DNA of 64,000 nt from Nostoc sp. FACHB-110. Its GTDB lineage: Bacteria; Cyanobacteriota; Cyanobacteriia; Cyanobacteriales; Nostocaceae. Positions 27,468 to 35,636 of the stretch are shown one piece after another. Where the stretch lies: the NCBI RefSeq assembly GCF_014697425.1, contig NZ_JACJRU010000005.1, forward strand, positions 124,001 to 188,000, in the 5' to 3' direction. The notes beneath the pieces were generated by a model. That model did not search any database, had not been told where the DNA came from, and was given only the letters and a program-made list of their open reading frames with translations. The translations under genes were made by a program, and so were the position numbers. How positions within the stretch are numbered: position 1 is the first letter of the stretch; the number at the start of each line of letters is the position of its first letter.

Positions 27468-28535
27468 TTAGCCACCACCACAGCCACCACAGCCACCGCC
27501 ACCACCGCAAGAACTCCCACTACTGCAAGAACTTCCACTACTGCAAGAACTCCCACTACTGCAAGAACTCCCACTACTGCAAGAACTTCCACCACCGCAA
27601 GAACTTCCGCCACTGCAAGAACTTCCGCCACCACTACTATCTATGCTTGCAGTTGTATATTGTCCAGGTGGTGAGGTGAAATATTGAGCTAATTTAGCGT
27701 GTGAAGTTCCATATAAAACGCCTGTACCAAAAATAGCCACAGGCAACAATATATTAAATTCTGTACCATCGGGATAATCTGATACAGGTTGAGAAATTTT
27801 GCGTTTGAGTTGTGCAAAACTTTGCTGGAGTTGCTTTAAGTAAGCTTTTCCAAGTTGAGTTAGGCGTGGTGGATAACAGATAAATTGAATTATGGCGAAT
27901 GAGACTATTCCCATCATGATGAGAAACCCAACATTGGTATATCCTTTAAACAAAGCTACGCCAAGTTTATAACCACCTAAACCGACAATAATTAAACTTC
28001 CTAGTTTCTTGATTTGTCTTGCAGTTTCTATTGCTGTTGGTGGCGATAGAAGCTGCTCGTTAAGTAGTGATTGTTCGTAGACTTTGCAGCAGGAACTAAT
28101 TTTAGCTGGAAGAGAGGAAAGAAAGATTTGACTAGCTGTTTGGGGAACTGAAAAATGCTCAAATACTTTACGCTCAATGGTAGATAAATTATCAGAGTTA
28201 GATTGAGTAGGCGATCGCTCTATCGTACCGCGCTCGATTTGCAAATAACCATCCTGAAGCAAATTAAATATAGCCAAACGGATAACTTCATCTTCTCCGC
28301 CACGTAAATATGCAATCTTATAAGGATCTGGATGAGTGGGAATTAATGGTAAAGGTAACTTTGCCGTTGTGTCACGCTGGACATTCCAATAGGCATTAAA
28401 TATAGTTACAGCAACTATACAGCCATAAAACACCAAAAAGTTTGGCCCATACATATTCGCAATGGGGTTACTCAATGGGTTAGGAACGGTCACGAAAACC
28501 AACATCGCTATAATTGCTAGTAATAACTTATCCAT
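27468..28535 (-). CDS. Membrane protein with SSCSSG-repeat tail (TIGR04222-like), copy B
   Basis: 355 residues and colinear with copy [61 protein letters not shown] and [20 protein letters not shown] all have counterparts. Two N-terminal and two central membrane helices are predicted. The tail (about 300-355) is SSC-XXG repeats with 9 cysteines, seven in six-residue units (SSCSSG or SSCGGG), ending in CGGCGGG. The units are coded by seven near-identical 18-bp DNA repeats at 27507-27632. An N-terminal signal-anchor ([14 protein letters not shown]) makes it 27 residues longer there than copy A. It is the first gene of the probable MNIO operon. Membrane tethering with a modified Cys tail is inferred. 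Confidence 0.77.
   Translation of the reverse strand: MDKLLLAIIAMLVFVTVPNPLSNPIANMYGPNFLVFYGCIVAVTIFNAYWNVQRDTTAKLPLPLIPTHPDPYKIAYLRGGEDEVIRLAIFNLLQDGYLQIERGTIERSPTQSNSDNLSTIERKVFEHFSVPQTASQIFLSSLPAKISSCCKVYEQSLLNEQLLSPPTAIETARQIKKLGSLIIVGLGGYKLGVALFKGYTNVGFLIMMGIVSFAIIQFICYPPRLTQLGKAYLKQLQQSFAQLKRKISQPVSDYPDGTEFNILLPVAIFGTGVLYGTSHAKLAQYFTSPPGQYTTASIDSSGGGSSCSGGSSCGGGSSCSSGSSCSSGSSCSSGSSCSSGSSCGGGGGCGGCGGG
27507..27632. repeat. Seven tandem 18-bp repeats inside the Cys-tail gene
   Basis: Units of GCAAGAACTCCCACTACT type start at 27507, 27525, 27543, 27561, 27579, 27597 and 27615, differing by one to four bases. Read on the minus strand each codes six residues with one Cys. Confidence 0.92.
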
Positions 28536-28635
28536 TGCTAATATTCAACTCCTGATAAGTTCAGAATTGAGTCTATTCAGCAACCGCTACAATTACAGAC
28601 AATATTTTTACGGAAAATTTAGAATAATTTAATTT

Positions 28636-29427
28636 CTACTCGCCACTTTTAATTCTCAATTTCGTCCCACATCTTTTACAAAAAGCTGCATCTAAATCAT
28701 GAAAAGCTAAACCACAGCCGGAACACACCGTTTCTACTTGATTAGCATTTTTTACCAAACGCTTAATTAAATCTCCCACTTGCCAAGGAATTAAGGTTAC
28801 ACCTGTTAAAATCATCAATACTGTCAACAATCTTCCTGCTTCGGAAATTGGTGTGACATCTCCAAACCCAACAGTCGTCATCGTCACAACAGAAAAATAA
28901 AACGCATCCAAAAATGTAGTGTAAATTTGCGGGTTAACTGGATGTTCTACTTGATAAATTAACCCTGAAAAAACAAAAATAATTGCAAATAATGTAAATA
29001 ATATCCGTACAAAAATTAAACCATCTTCCGTACTGATACTGGCAAATAAAAATCTTTTGTCAATAAATCTAATTAATCTTAAAATCCGAAACCATCTCAA
29101 CAGACGAATAAAACTGATATCTACTACGCCCAGAAAAAATGGCAAAATTGCCATTAAATCAATAATTGCATAAAAGCTAAAAATATATTTAACTTTATTT
29201 TCTGCACTCCAAAAACGCAGTAAATATTCTACCGCAAAAATAATCAAAATTGTATTATCAACAGCATCTAACTGCCATCTTAAACTATCAGGAAGATTAT
29301 AGGTTTGGGCTACAAAAATGGCTGATGAAATTAAAACTAATGCGGCAATCGTGAGGTTAATAACTTTACCTGTGGGTGTTTCCAGGTCTTTTAAATAAAA
29401 TTCTGTTTTTTCTCTACTCAACAACAT
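28636..29427 (-). CDS. Voltage-gated potassium channel-like protein with C-terminal zinc ribbon
   Basis: 263 residues with six membrane helices of the ion-transport family. The S4-like helix has regular Arg spacing (RLLRWFRILRLIRFIDKR), the pore loop holds the K+ filter TTVGFGD and an S6-like LLTVLMILTGVTLIPWQV follows. The C terminus adds a zinc ribbon with Cys235, Cys238, Cys250 and Cys253 (CSGCG...CKRCG), which is uncommon for a channel and could sense metal or redox state or aid assembly. It lies upstream of the Cys-tail proteins on the same strand, 100 bases away; cotranscription is possible but not shown. Confidence 0.88.
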   Translation of the reverse strand: MLLSREKTEFYLKDLETPTGKVINLTIAALVLISSAIFVAQTYNLPDSLRWQLDAVDNTILIIFAVEYLLRFWSAENKVKYIFSFYAIIDLMAILPFFLGVVDISFIRLLRWFRILRLIRFIDKRFLFASISTEDGLIFVRILFTLFAIIFVFSGLIYQVEHPVNPQIYTTFLDAFYFSVVTMTTVGFGDVTPISEAGRLLTVLMILTGVTLIPWQVGDLIKRLVKNANQVETVCSGCGLAFHDLDAAFCKRCGTKLRIKSGE

Positions 29428-29517
29428 ATTTTTCGACCTTTAACGCCTTTACTTATATCTCATAATCTATAAAATTAAAATATTAATGAGCATGATGTTT
29501 AGATCAGGATAACGACA

Positions 29518-29949
29518 ATGAACCAAGAACATTTTATGCGGTTAGCCCTAGAAGCTGCAAAAAAAGGTGATTGGCCTTACGGTGCAGCAATTGTCAAAGA
29601 TGACGAAGTTGTGGAAGTCGCATACAATACAGTGCAGCGAGATAGTGATCCATCCGCTCATGCAGAAATCAATGCTATTCGTAATTTAGCAAATAAGCTC
29701 AAAAATCCTTCTTTAGAGGGGTACAAAATATATGCAACTTGTGAACCTTGTCCGATGTGTGCGACAGCGTGTGTTTGGACAGGTATATCAGAAATTATCT
29801 ATGCTGTTTCCATTCAAGATTTAATTTCAATTCATCAATCGCAGATTCAGATTTCTTGTGAAGAAATTATTGCCAAGTCTTTTAGAAATATCACAGTAAC
29901 TAAAGGTATTTTAAAAGATGAATGTTTGGCTTTGTTTGATAAAAGTTAA
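29518..29949 (+). CDS. Nucleoside/guanine deaminase-like protein (CMP/dCMP deaminase fold)
   Basis: 143 residues with the zinc-dependent deaminase signature: His48 and catalytic Glu50 in SAHAEINAIR, and Cys78/Cys81 in CEPCPMC. AGGA lies 7 bases before the ATG. Length and the MRLALEAAKKGDWPYGAAIV opening fit guanine deaminase or a TadA-like nucleoside deaminase; the typical TadA PGAG motif is absent, so a free-base or nucleoside substrate is more likely. Cytoplasmic. It is divergent from the channel gene and convergent with the NarL-type regulator. Confidence 0.87.
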   Translation: MNQEHFMRLALEAAKKGDWPYGAAIVKDDEVVEVAYNTVQRDSDPSAHAEINAIRNLANKLKNPSLEGYKIYATCEPCPMCATACVWTGISEIIYAVSIQDLISIHQSQIQISCEEIIAKSFRNITVTKGILKDECLALFDKS

Positions 29950-29973
29950 ATTATTTCCTAGTAAATTGAGTTT

Positions 29974-30636
29974 TTAATCAGACTCAGTTAAATGAGATAA
30001 AAACGTATTAGCAATAATAGCAGCCTGAGTGCGATCGCGCAAACTTAAGCGATTCAAAATATTCGTGACGTGATTTTTCACTGTCCCTTCGGAAATATAT
30101 AATTCCTGAGCGATTTCGCGGTTGCTAGCACCTGTAGCAATTAACTTTAAAACTTCTTTTTCTCTAGGTGTGAGTTCTGCTAAATTAGGCGGTACAGGTT
30201 GTACTTGCACTTGGCGATTGTGAGAAAATTGATTTAATAGCTTTTTCACAATGCCTGGCCCTAGTTGAGTATAACCTTTATGCACAGCGCGAATAGCTAC
30301 AGCTAATTCTTCTGAAGGTGTATCTTTAAGTAAATAGCCCATTGCCCCATTTTGTAAAGCTGCTTTTACATATTCATCATCATCAAAAGTCGTCAGCACT
30401 AAAATTTTTGTATTAGCAAAACGTTGGACAATTTCTTTAGTAGCTGCTACCCCATCCATAATTGGCATTCTGATATCCATTAAAACCACATCTGGCTGAA
30501 ATTCTGCAACTAAATTCACAGCTATGTTGCCATTTTCAGCTTCGCCAATAATTTCTAAATCTGTTTCTAATTCTAATAATGCTTTTAAACCTTGTCTAAT
30601 TAAACTTTGGTCATCTACTAATAAAACTTTAATCAT
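29974..30636 (-). CDS. NarL/LuxR-family response regulator
   Basis: 220 residues from the ATG at 30636 (GAGG 7-8 bases upstream), which overlaps the kinase stop by 4 bases (ATGA); the upstream extension in the same frame reads inside the kinase gene and is unlikely. The receiver has DD8-9, phospho-acceptor Asp54 (VVLMDIRMP), Thr in VLTTFDDDEY and the Lys in LLKDTP. A LuxR-type HTH follows (LTPREKEVLKLIATGASNRE and EGTVKNHVTNI). It is the DNA-binding partner of the DesK/NarX-like kinase next to it. Targets are unknown; the divergent Spy-like gene is an obvious candidate. Confidence 0.92.
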   Translation of the reverse strand: MIKVLLVDDQSLIRQGLKALLELETDLEIIGEAENGNIAVNLVAEFQPDVVLMDIRMPIMDGVAATKEIVQRFANTKILVLTTFDDDEYVKAALQNGAMGYLLKDTPSEELAVAIRAVHKGYTQLGPGIVKKLLNQFSHNRQVQVQPVPPNLAELTPREKEVLKLIATGASNREIAQELYISEGTVKNHVTNILNRLSLRDRTQAAIIANTFLSHLTESD

Positions 30637-31838
30637 TTTACAAACCTCGGTAAAGGAAGTTCCACGATAATTTGACAACCACATCCAGCAGTAGTGTTAA
30701 TATTAAATTCGCCACCCAAAGCTAATGTGCGATCGCGCATACTTTGTAAGCCAAATCCCGTAGTATTTTGCTGAATATCAAAACCTCTACCATTATCTTG
30801 AATCATTAAATATAAACTAGTTTTATTAGTTGCTAACTCTAGTATAACTTCAGTTGCTTGTGCATATTTTGATATATTAGTCAACGATTCCTGCACAATC
30901 CGATAAACTGCAATATTAATTTCTATCGGTGGGGCATTTTCCAGATTAATCAAAGACATTGGTAAAATCCCATTAGTCCGTTGAAAATCCTCTAACAGCA
31001 GTGCGATCGCTTCAGCTAAACTCTTATCTTGTAAAGGATTAGCTCGCATAGTTGAAACTGATTGACGAACATCTTTTAAAGCTTTAGAACCAAGCTCTTT
31101 TGCTCTAGCTAAAAATGTTTGCGCTTTCGGTGGATTAGACTGCCATAATTTTAAAGCAGTTTCTAATTGCAGATTTAAAGCAGTTAAAGAATGCCCTAAA
31201 GAATCATGAATTTCTCGTGCTATGCGGTTGCGTTCTTCTAATGTAGCTTGATTTTCAATTCGCAACGCATATTGCCGTAATTTTTCATTGGCGATCGCTA
31301 GTTTTTCGCGGCTTTGGCGTTCAGCTAAAACTGTATTCATTAATAATAAAACGAACACCAAACTCAAGCCAAATAACAACGCCGTATTAAAAGTAAAAAA
31401 TCGAAATCTATCTTGGGCTTGTGGAGGTAAAGAATGCGGTAAGCGAGCATTTAAAGTGACTAAAAATAAAGTAAAAGATAACCCTGTCACCACTAAACGT
31501 CCAGGCAACTTAAAAATCAAACAACTACGAGTTACTAATATCAAATACAAAAACGGAAATAATCGCGCCGCCCTACCACCAAAAATACCAGTAATAAATA
31601 AAAGTAAAATTTCAATAGCTGTATAAATTATCTTATTGCGCTGGTTACTTGTAGGTAATCTTAAACCCATTAAACCAAAAATAATCAAGCAAACAATCGT
31701 CAGTTCCGGAAATTTACTGACAAATTTAGAGAAAGGCTCAGGTAATGCCGAGGATATAATCGCAAGTGCTAATAAAATCCATTCTAAATATAAGAGAAAT
31801 CGAAATGGATGATTCTTAATATTTATCGGGCTACTCAT
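30633..31838 (-). CDS. NarX/DesK-type sensor histidine kinase
   Basis: 401 residues. The N-terminal half has about five to six membrane helices with very short loops (residues 12-170), so sensing is probably within the membrane, as in DesK. A coiled linker leads to a HisKA_3 H-box (EERNRIAREIHDSLGHSL) and a HATPase_c with NISKYAQA (N box), DNGRGFD and GFGLQSMRDR. The stop overlaps the start of the response-regulator gene. The signal may be membrane state or temperature by analogy to DesK, but no direct evidence is present. Confidence 0.9.
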   Translation of the reverse strand: MSSPINIKNHPFRFLLYLEWILLALAIISSALPEPFSKFVSKFPELTIVCLIIFGLMGLRLPTSNQRNKIIYTAIEILLLFITGIFGGRAARLFPFLYLILVTRSCLIFKLPGRLVVTGLSFTLFLVTLNARLPHSLPPQAQDRFRFFTFNTALLFGLSLVFVLLLMNTVLAERQSREKLAIANEKLRQYALRIENQATLEERNRIAREIHDSLGHSLTALNLQLETALKLWQSNPPKAQTFLARAKELGSKALKDVRQSVSTMRANPLQDKSLAEAIALLLEDFQRTNGILPMSLINLENAPPIEINIAVYRIVQESLTNISKYAQATEVILELATNKTSLYLMIQDNGRGFDIQQNTTGFGLQSMRDRTLALGGEFNINTTAGCGCQIIVELPLPRFVK

Positions 31839-32058
31839 AGGAATTTTAGGCTTGAGAATTTAGATTAAATTATTTGAGTGATGCTTAATTATTAGGGTCA
31901 GCATAAGTTCCTTTTTACAATTTATTTTGACTTAAATAATCATCAAATCAAGCATGACTAAAGTCATGGTGTAAACGTGACTTTATGCTCATGTGATTAT
32001 TAAGAGTAAATTCCTATGATGATGACATCCTCAACAGGAACGAAAAACAAGGTAACAA

Positions 32059-32580
32059 ATGAAACTTAAATCATTATCTTTGATCGCTGGTGCAGTTGCT
32101 CTGACTTTAACTACAACCTCCTTCGCGGTGAAAGCGCAAACTTTATCAAATTCACATTTACTGCTAGCGCAAAACCAAGAACAAGGAAAGCGTTGGGAAG
32201 GTAAAAAAGGCCCTTGGGCAGAATTAGGGTTGACAGATGCTCAAAAAACTCGCATTCAAGAAATTCAACGCAATACCCGCTCTCAATTAGAAGGCGTTCT
32301 CACACAAGAACAAAAAGACCAATTAAAAGCCGCATTTGAAGCACGCCGCGCTCAAAGACAAGCTAATCAAGGTCAGCAAAGACAACCAGGCGAACGTACA
32401 GGTCGTCCAGGCAAAGATTTTGCCGGGTTAAATTTAACAGAAGCACAAAAAACCCAAATCCGGCAAATTCGTGAGTCTTCTAAACAACAAATCGAAGCAG
32501 TTTTAACTTCTGAACAAAAAGCTAAACTTCAGCAGTTACGTCAAAATGCTCAACAGCGTCGTCAACAACGCGATCGCTAA
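32059..32580 (+). CDS. Spy/CpxP-like periplasmic protein
   Basis: 173 residues. A signal peptide (hydrophobic 8-24, then VKAQ) precedes a Gln/Arg-rich helical protein with two LTxxQ-type repeats: LGLTDAQKTRIQEIQ with VLTQEQKDQLKA, and LNLTEAQKTQIRQIR with VLTSEQKAKLQQL. LTxxQ motifs define Spy/CpxP, periplasmic chaperones and stress modulators. AAGG lies 6-7 bases before the ATG. It is transcribed divergently from the DesK/NarL-like two-component pair, which suggests control by it, as CpxP is controlled by CpxAR; this is inference. Confidence 0.85.
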   Translation: MKLKSLSLIAGAVALTLTTTSFAVKAQTLSNSHLLLAQNQEQGKRWEGKKGPWAELGLTDAQKTRIQEIQRNTRSQLEGVLTQEQKDQLKAAFEARRAQRQANQGQQRQPGERTGRPGKDFAGLNLTEAQKTQIRQIRESSKQQIEAVLTSEQKAKLQQLRQNAQQRRQQRDR

Positions 32581-32637
32581 ATTTAGTTAATTCCACCTTG
32601 AAGATTACAGCAAAAATCTAACTAGAAGGTTAATTTT

Positions 32638-32937
32638 ATGAGCCGCTTTACCTATGTCGCTTTATGTGCTGTTGCTATTTTCTTACCTACAGTAGCTTCT
32701 GCTGGTGAAATTCATCACCTTGAAGTTAATCAGCAACAACGCATTGATCACGGTGTGCAGAACGGCTCAATTAACCGCGCTGAATTACGCACATTAGAAC
32801 GGCGAGAAGCATTACTAGAAGCTGCAAGAAAAAGAGATATTCATAGTAGTGTCCATCTAAATAATCAAGAAAGAAGACGCTTAAACCAGCAAAAAAATCG
32901 TCTTTCTCGCACGATTTACCGTTATAAGCACAACTAG
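32638..32937 (+). CDS. Small exported basic protein, unknown function
   Basis: 99 residues. A signal peptide (MSRFTYVALCAVAIFLPTVASA, cleaved at about 22) gives a mature 77-residue basic helical protein. The pattern QQQRIDHGVQNGSINRAE, RRLNQQKNRLSRTIYRYKHN resembles a family of small periplasmic proteins known from proteobacteria, with two EF-hand-like or coiled units ending in I(Y)RxKHN. AAGG lies 8 bases before the ATG. It is 57 bases after the Spy-like gene and probably in its operon, so a role in envelope stress is likely. Confidence 0.75.
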   Translation: MSRFTYVALCAVAIFLPTVASAGEIHHLEVNQQQRIDHGVQNGSINRAELRTLERREALLEAARKRDIHSSVHLNNQERRRLNQQKNRLSRTIYRYKHN

Positions 32938-33015
32938 TTATTTCAGCCATTTATTGCCAAAATTTAAACAGTTAGGGTGGGTTTTACTCACCCAACTCAA
33001 CTAAAAATTTAAACT

Positions 33016-33531
33016 ATGCAATCTCACATTATTTCTAGCAACGCTACACCTCATATACAAAAATTTTTAGATTTACTCGATTGCTTCACCGCCGCCCAAG
33101 GAAAAAATGTCCCACAAATAGTCTACGTAGAACAATTACGCTCCTTAAATGGGGGAACTTTTGGTAAAGCTTGGGTTGATTTTTTAGATGCACATAACCT
33201 CCAACCTTTCACTACAGGTTTTCGCCGCAAACAGCTACATGATGGCGTTCATGTCTTGACTGGTTATGGTGCTGATCCTATTGGGGAAGCAGAAGTCCAA
33301 GCATTTTTATTAGGAGCGAAATTCGGAGTATTCAATTTCCTATTAGGAATAGCAATATTAAAAGTTATTTATCAAAATCCCGATTATCGACAAGAATTTA
33401 CATGGAAAAGATTGCAACAAGCATATCAACTTGGTCGTCACTCTAACTTTGACCCCGACACTTGGCAACCAGAATTAGTTTGGCACTTACCCCTAACTGA
33501 AGTACAAACAATATTTTCCGTCAACAAATAA
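33016..33531 (+). CDS. Coq4-family protein
   Basis: 171 residues, mainly helical, no signal peptide. It contains the Coq4 signature HDxxH-x11-E exactly: His75-Asp76, His79 and Glu91 in LHDGVHVLTGYGADPIGE. In ubiquinone-making organisms Coq4 binds a metal through this motif and takes part in decarboxylative hydroxylation of the quinone head group. Cyanobacteria make plastoquinone, not ubiquinone, so the substrate here must differ or the role is another one. Neighbours (a periplasmic protein gene and sipA) give no pathway clue. Confidence 0.78.
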   Translation: MQSHIISSNATPHIQKFLDLLDCFTAAQGKNVPQIVYVEQLRSLNGGTFGKAWVDFLDAHNLQPFTTGFRRKQLHDGVHVLTGYGADPIGEAEVQAFLLGAKFGVFNFLLGIAILKVIYQNPDYRQEFTWKRLQQAYQLGRHSNFDPDTWQPELVWHLPLTEVQTIFSVNK

Positions 33532-33700
33532 ACTTTTGACTTACTCAAGCTTCCTTGCAGAAGATAGCGAGAGGAGATAAGTTCCTTCTCCTTTCGCATT
33601 CCCTAAATTCCTTCCCAACTAGATAGCAGCTTTTACTCTCAAAATTGGCAACCCCTTTAGTATAAAGTTAGGAGTTAATTCAAACTTCTAACTTTTTTCT

Positions 33701-33967
33701 ATGTCTCAAGAATTCACTGTGGGTAGTAAAGTCAAAGTTGTGGCATTACCACCATACGTCAAAACCGCCGACCCTATGCCTATGTTGCGCCCCCCAGATG
33801 TGATTCAACTGGGTGAAGAAGGTATAGTTATAGACCGCCGCCCCGGTGGATATTGGGGTATCCGCTTTGCTAAAGGTGCTTTCCTACTCGATAGCCAATA
33901 TATCGAAAGTAGCGATACACCTAGTGAATCTCAACAGAATGATCAGAGCAACAGCCAAGAATTGTAA
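33701..33967 (+). CDS. sipA: NblS-interacting regulatory protein SipA
   Basis: 88 residues with the strongly conserved core KVVALPPYVKTADPMPMLRP, GEEGIVIDRRPGGYWGIRFA and FLLDSQYIE, which is the DUF3148/SipA family. In Synechococcus SipA binds the ATPase domain of the sensor kinase NblS (Hik33) and the regulator NblR, and so tunes high-light and nutrient-stress responses. The SH3-like domain fills residues 1-70; the tail is polar and disordered. It is 32 bases upstream of prxQ on the same strand. Confidence 0.9.
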   Translation: MSQEFTVGSKVKVVALPPYVKTADPMPMLRPPDVIQLGEEGIVIDRRPGGYWGIRFAKGAFLLDSQYIESSDTPSESQQNDQSNSQEL

Positions 33968-33999
33968 ACTTATGTAAAGTTGTCATTCTGGTTTGTACC

Positions 34000-34557
34000 A
34001 TGATTTCTCGTCGCACTTTTTTGAACATATTATTTACCACTTGTTTTGCTGTTGTCAGTTGGTTAAATTTTTCACCTGCGGCTAATGCACTGGGTGGTAA
34101 ATTACCAGCAATCAATCAACCCGCACCAGATTTTACTTTGCCTACTAACACAGGCGATGGCAAAATTGCACTTTCTGACTTGCGCGGCAAGTGGGTTGTA
34201 CTTTACTTTTATCCCAAAGACTTTACATCTGGTTGCACCATCGAAGCACGCCGTTTTCAGCAAGACTTACCCAAATATTTAGACAAAAATACTCAGATTA
34301 TTGGTGTGAGTGCTGACGACGTAGATTCTCACGCAGAATTCTGCGATTCCGAAGGGTTAAAATTTCCACTGTTAGCTGATACTAATGGTGCGGTGAGCAA
34401 AGCTTATGGTTCTTGGATTGGTTTTGTCTCTATGCGCCACAGCTTTATTATTGATCCAGCAGGTATCTTGCGTGAGACTTTTGTGAAAGTCAACCCATCT
34501 GTTCACAGTCAAGAAGTGCTAGCAAAATTAGATCAATTGCAATCTTCAGCTTCATAG
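34000..34557 (+). CDS. prxQ: Exported peroxiredoxin Q (BCP family)
   Basis: 185 residues. An N-terminal signal with SRRTFLNILF (Tat-like RR) and a hydrophobic stretch to about residue 30 precede the Prx fold, so it is probably luminal or periplasmic. Peroxidatic Cys79 lies in DFTSGCTIEA. The resolving Cys five residues on, usual in many BCP/PrxQ, is absent (Arg84); Cys115 (HAEFC) may take the role. It reduces peroxides with thioredoxin-type donors in this family. It follows sipA closely and is followed by a clear terminator. Confidence 0.88.
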   Translation: MISRRTFLNILFTTCFAVVSWLNFSPAANALGGKLPAINQPAPDFTLPTNTGDGKIALSDLRGKWVVLYFYPKDFTSGCTIEARRFQQDLPKYLDKNTQIIGVSADDVDSHAEFCDSEGLKFPLLADTNGAVSKAYGSWIGFVSMRHSFIIDPAGILRETFVKVNPSVHSQEVLAKLDQLQSSAS

Positions 34558-34603
34558 CGATTATCGCCCAACACTTTCTGCCCATCTTTGCTAGTAAACA
34601 CAA

Positions 34604-34632
34604 GCGTTACTAACAGTAACGCCTTTTTTTTT
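34604..34632 (+). terminator. Rho-independent terminator after prxQ
   Basis: GCGTTAC (34604-34610) and GTAACGC (34616-34622) form a perfect 7-bp stem with loop TAACA, followed by a run of nine T (34624-34632). Confidence 0.9.
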
Positions 34633-34840
34633 CACCTGAGTTCGGCATCAACAAAGAATAGATAGTCAACTGAAAATAACGTCAAATCAAATTGCTAAGA
34701 TTTGAATTACGTGCAAAAGTACTAGCTGCAATCTCAAAGTTTCTCCCGAACTCAGGTTCTACTATTTTAGATTTTGGATTGGGAATTGCTGTCTAACTCT
34801 GGGTTTTAGCAATCCATATTATTTTAAATAAATAAAAAAT

Positions 34841-35506
34841 ATGAAAATTTACCAACCTCATGCTTGGCCTCAAACAGTAGAGGAAGCTATCAAAATTCAA
34901 GAAAATTTGCGCGAACAGGTAATTACAGAAGATAGATTTTCCGAACCGATTCGTTATGTTGCTGGTGTGGATATGGGTTTTGATGCTGATGGCACAATTA
35001 GCCGAGCAGCAGTGGCAGTTTTAAGTTTTCCTGATTTGCAAGTAGTTGAGACGGCATTAGCCCATCGTCCGACTTCCTTTCCTTATATTCCTGGCTTTCT
35101 CTCATTTCGAGAAATTCCAGCTGTATTGGATGCGTTAGCAAAAATTCAAACAGCACCAGATATCATTCTTTGTGATGGTCAAGGTATTGCTCATCCTCGA
35201 AGATTGGGTATAGCTAGCCACCTAGGGGTAATTTTGGATATGCCAACAATTGGTGTAGCTAAGTCACTATTTATTGGTAAGCATCAAGAATTAGCAGAAA
35301 CTAGAGGCAGTTGGCAACCGTTAATACACCAAGGTGAAACCATTGGCGCAGTTTTACGAACCCGCTTGGGGGTTAAACCTTTGTATATTTCTAGTGGCCA
35401 CAGAATCAGCCTACCTACAGCTTTGGATTATGTGTTGCACTGTACACCAAAATATCGTCTGCCAGAAACTACGCGCATAGCTGATAAATTAGCTTCTAAC
35501 AGATAG
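34841..35506 (+). CDS. nfi: Endonuclease V (deoxyinosine 3' endonuclease)
   Basis: 221 residues, the family's usual length. Motifs: RYVAGVDMGFD with the first catalytic Asp, YIPGFLSFREIP with the conserved Tyr-Ile-Pro-Gly wedge and Glu, ILCDGQGIAHPRRLGIASHLG with the Asp and His, and a PTIGVAKS segment. The enzyme nicks DNA 3' to deoxyinosine, a product of adenine deamination. It lies alone after a terminator and is not in an obvious operon. Confidence 0.93.
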   Translation: MKIYQPHAWPQTVEEAIKIQENLREQVITEDRFSEPIRYVAGVDMGFDADGTISRAAVAVLSFPDLQVVETALAHRPTSFPYIPGFLSFREIPAVLDALAKIQTAPDIILCDGQGIAHPRRLGIASHLGVILDMPTIGVAKSLFIGKHQELAETRGSWQPLIHQGETIGAVLRTRLGVKPLYISSGHRISLPTALDYVLHCTPKYRLPETTRIADKLASNR

Positions 35507-35636
35507 CTTGAGAAAGGTTAATGTGATGCTTGTTTGAAGTTTTCTACTTAATACTTGCTTACACCTAGTTAGTCGTGTTAGGAATCGCACAGAGAAAACG
35601 TGAAGTAGCAAAATACAAGTGATCTAAGTTAGAACA

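Noticed and set aside
27507..27632. Tandem 18-bp repeats as a possible CRISPR array
   Set aside because: Units are directly adjacent with no spacers and stay in frame with a protein; no cas genes are nearby.
27413..27679. Open frames on the plus strand with KNSHYCKN or TTARTST repeats
   Set aside because: They are antisense to the SSCSSG tail and exist only because the 18-base repeat lacks stops in several frames. The minus-strand gene has an RBS-supported paralogue and conserved blocks.
34681..34840. Possible promoter or small RNA before endonuclease V
   Set aside because: The sequence is AT-rich without a spaced -35/-10 pair or stable stem, so nothing could be supported.
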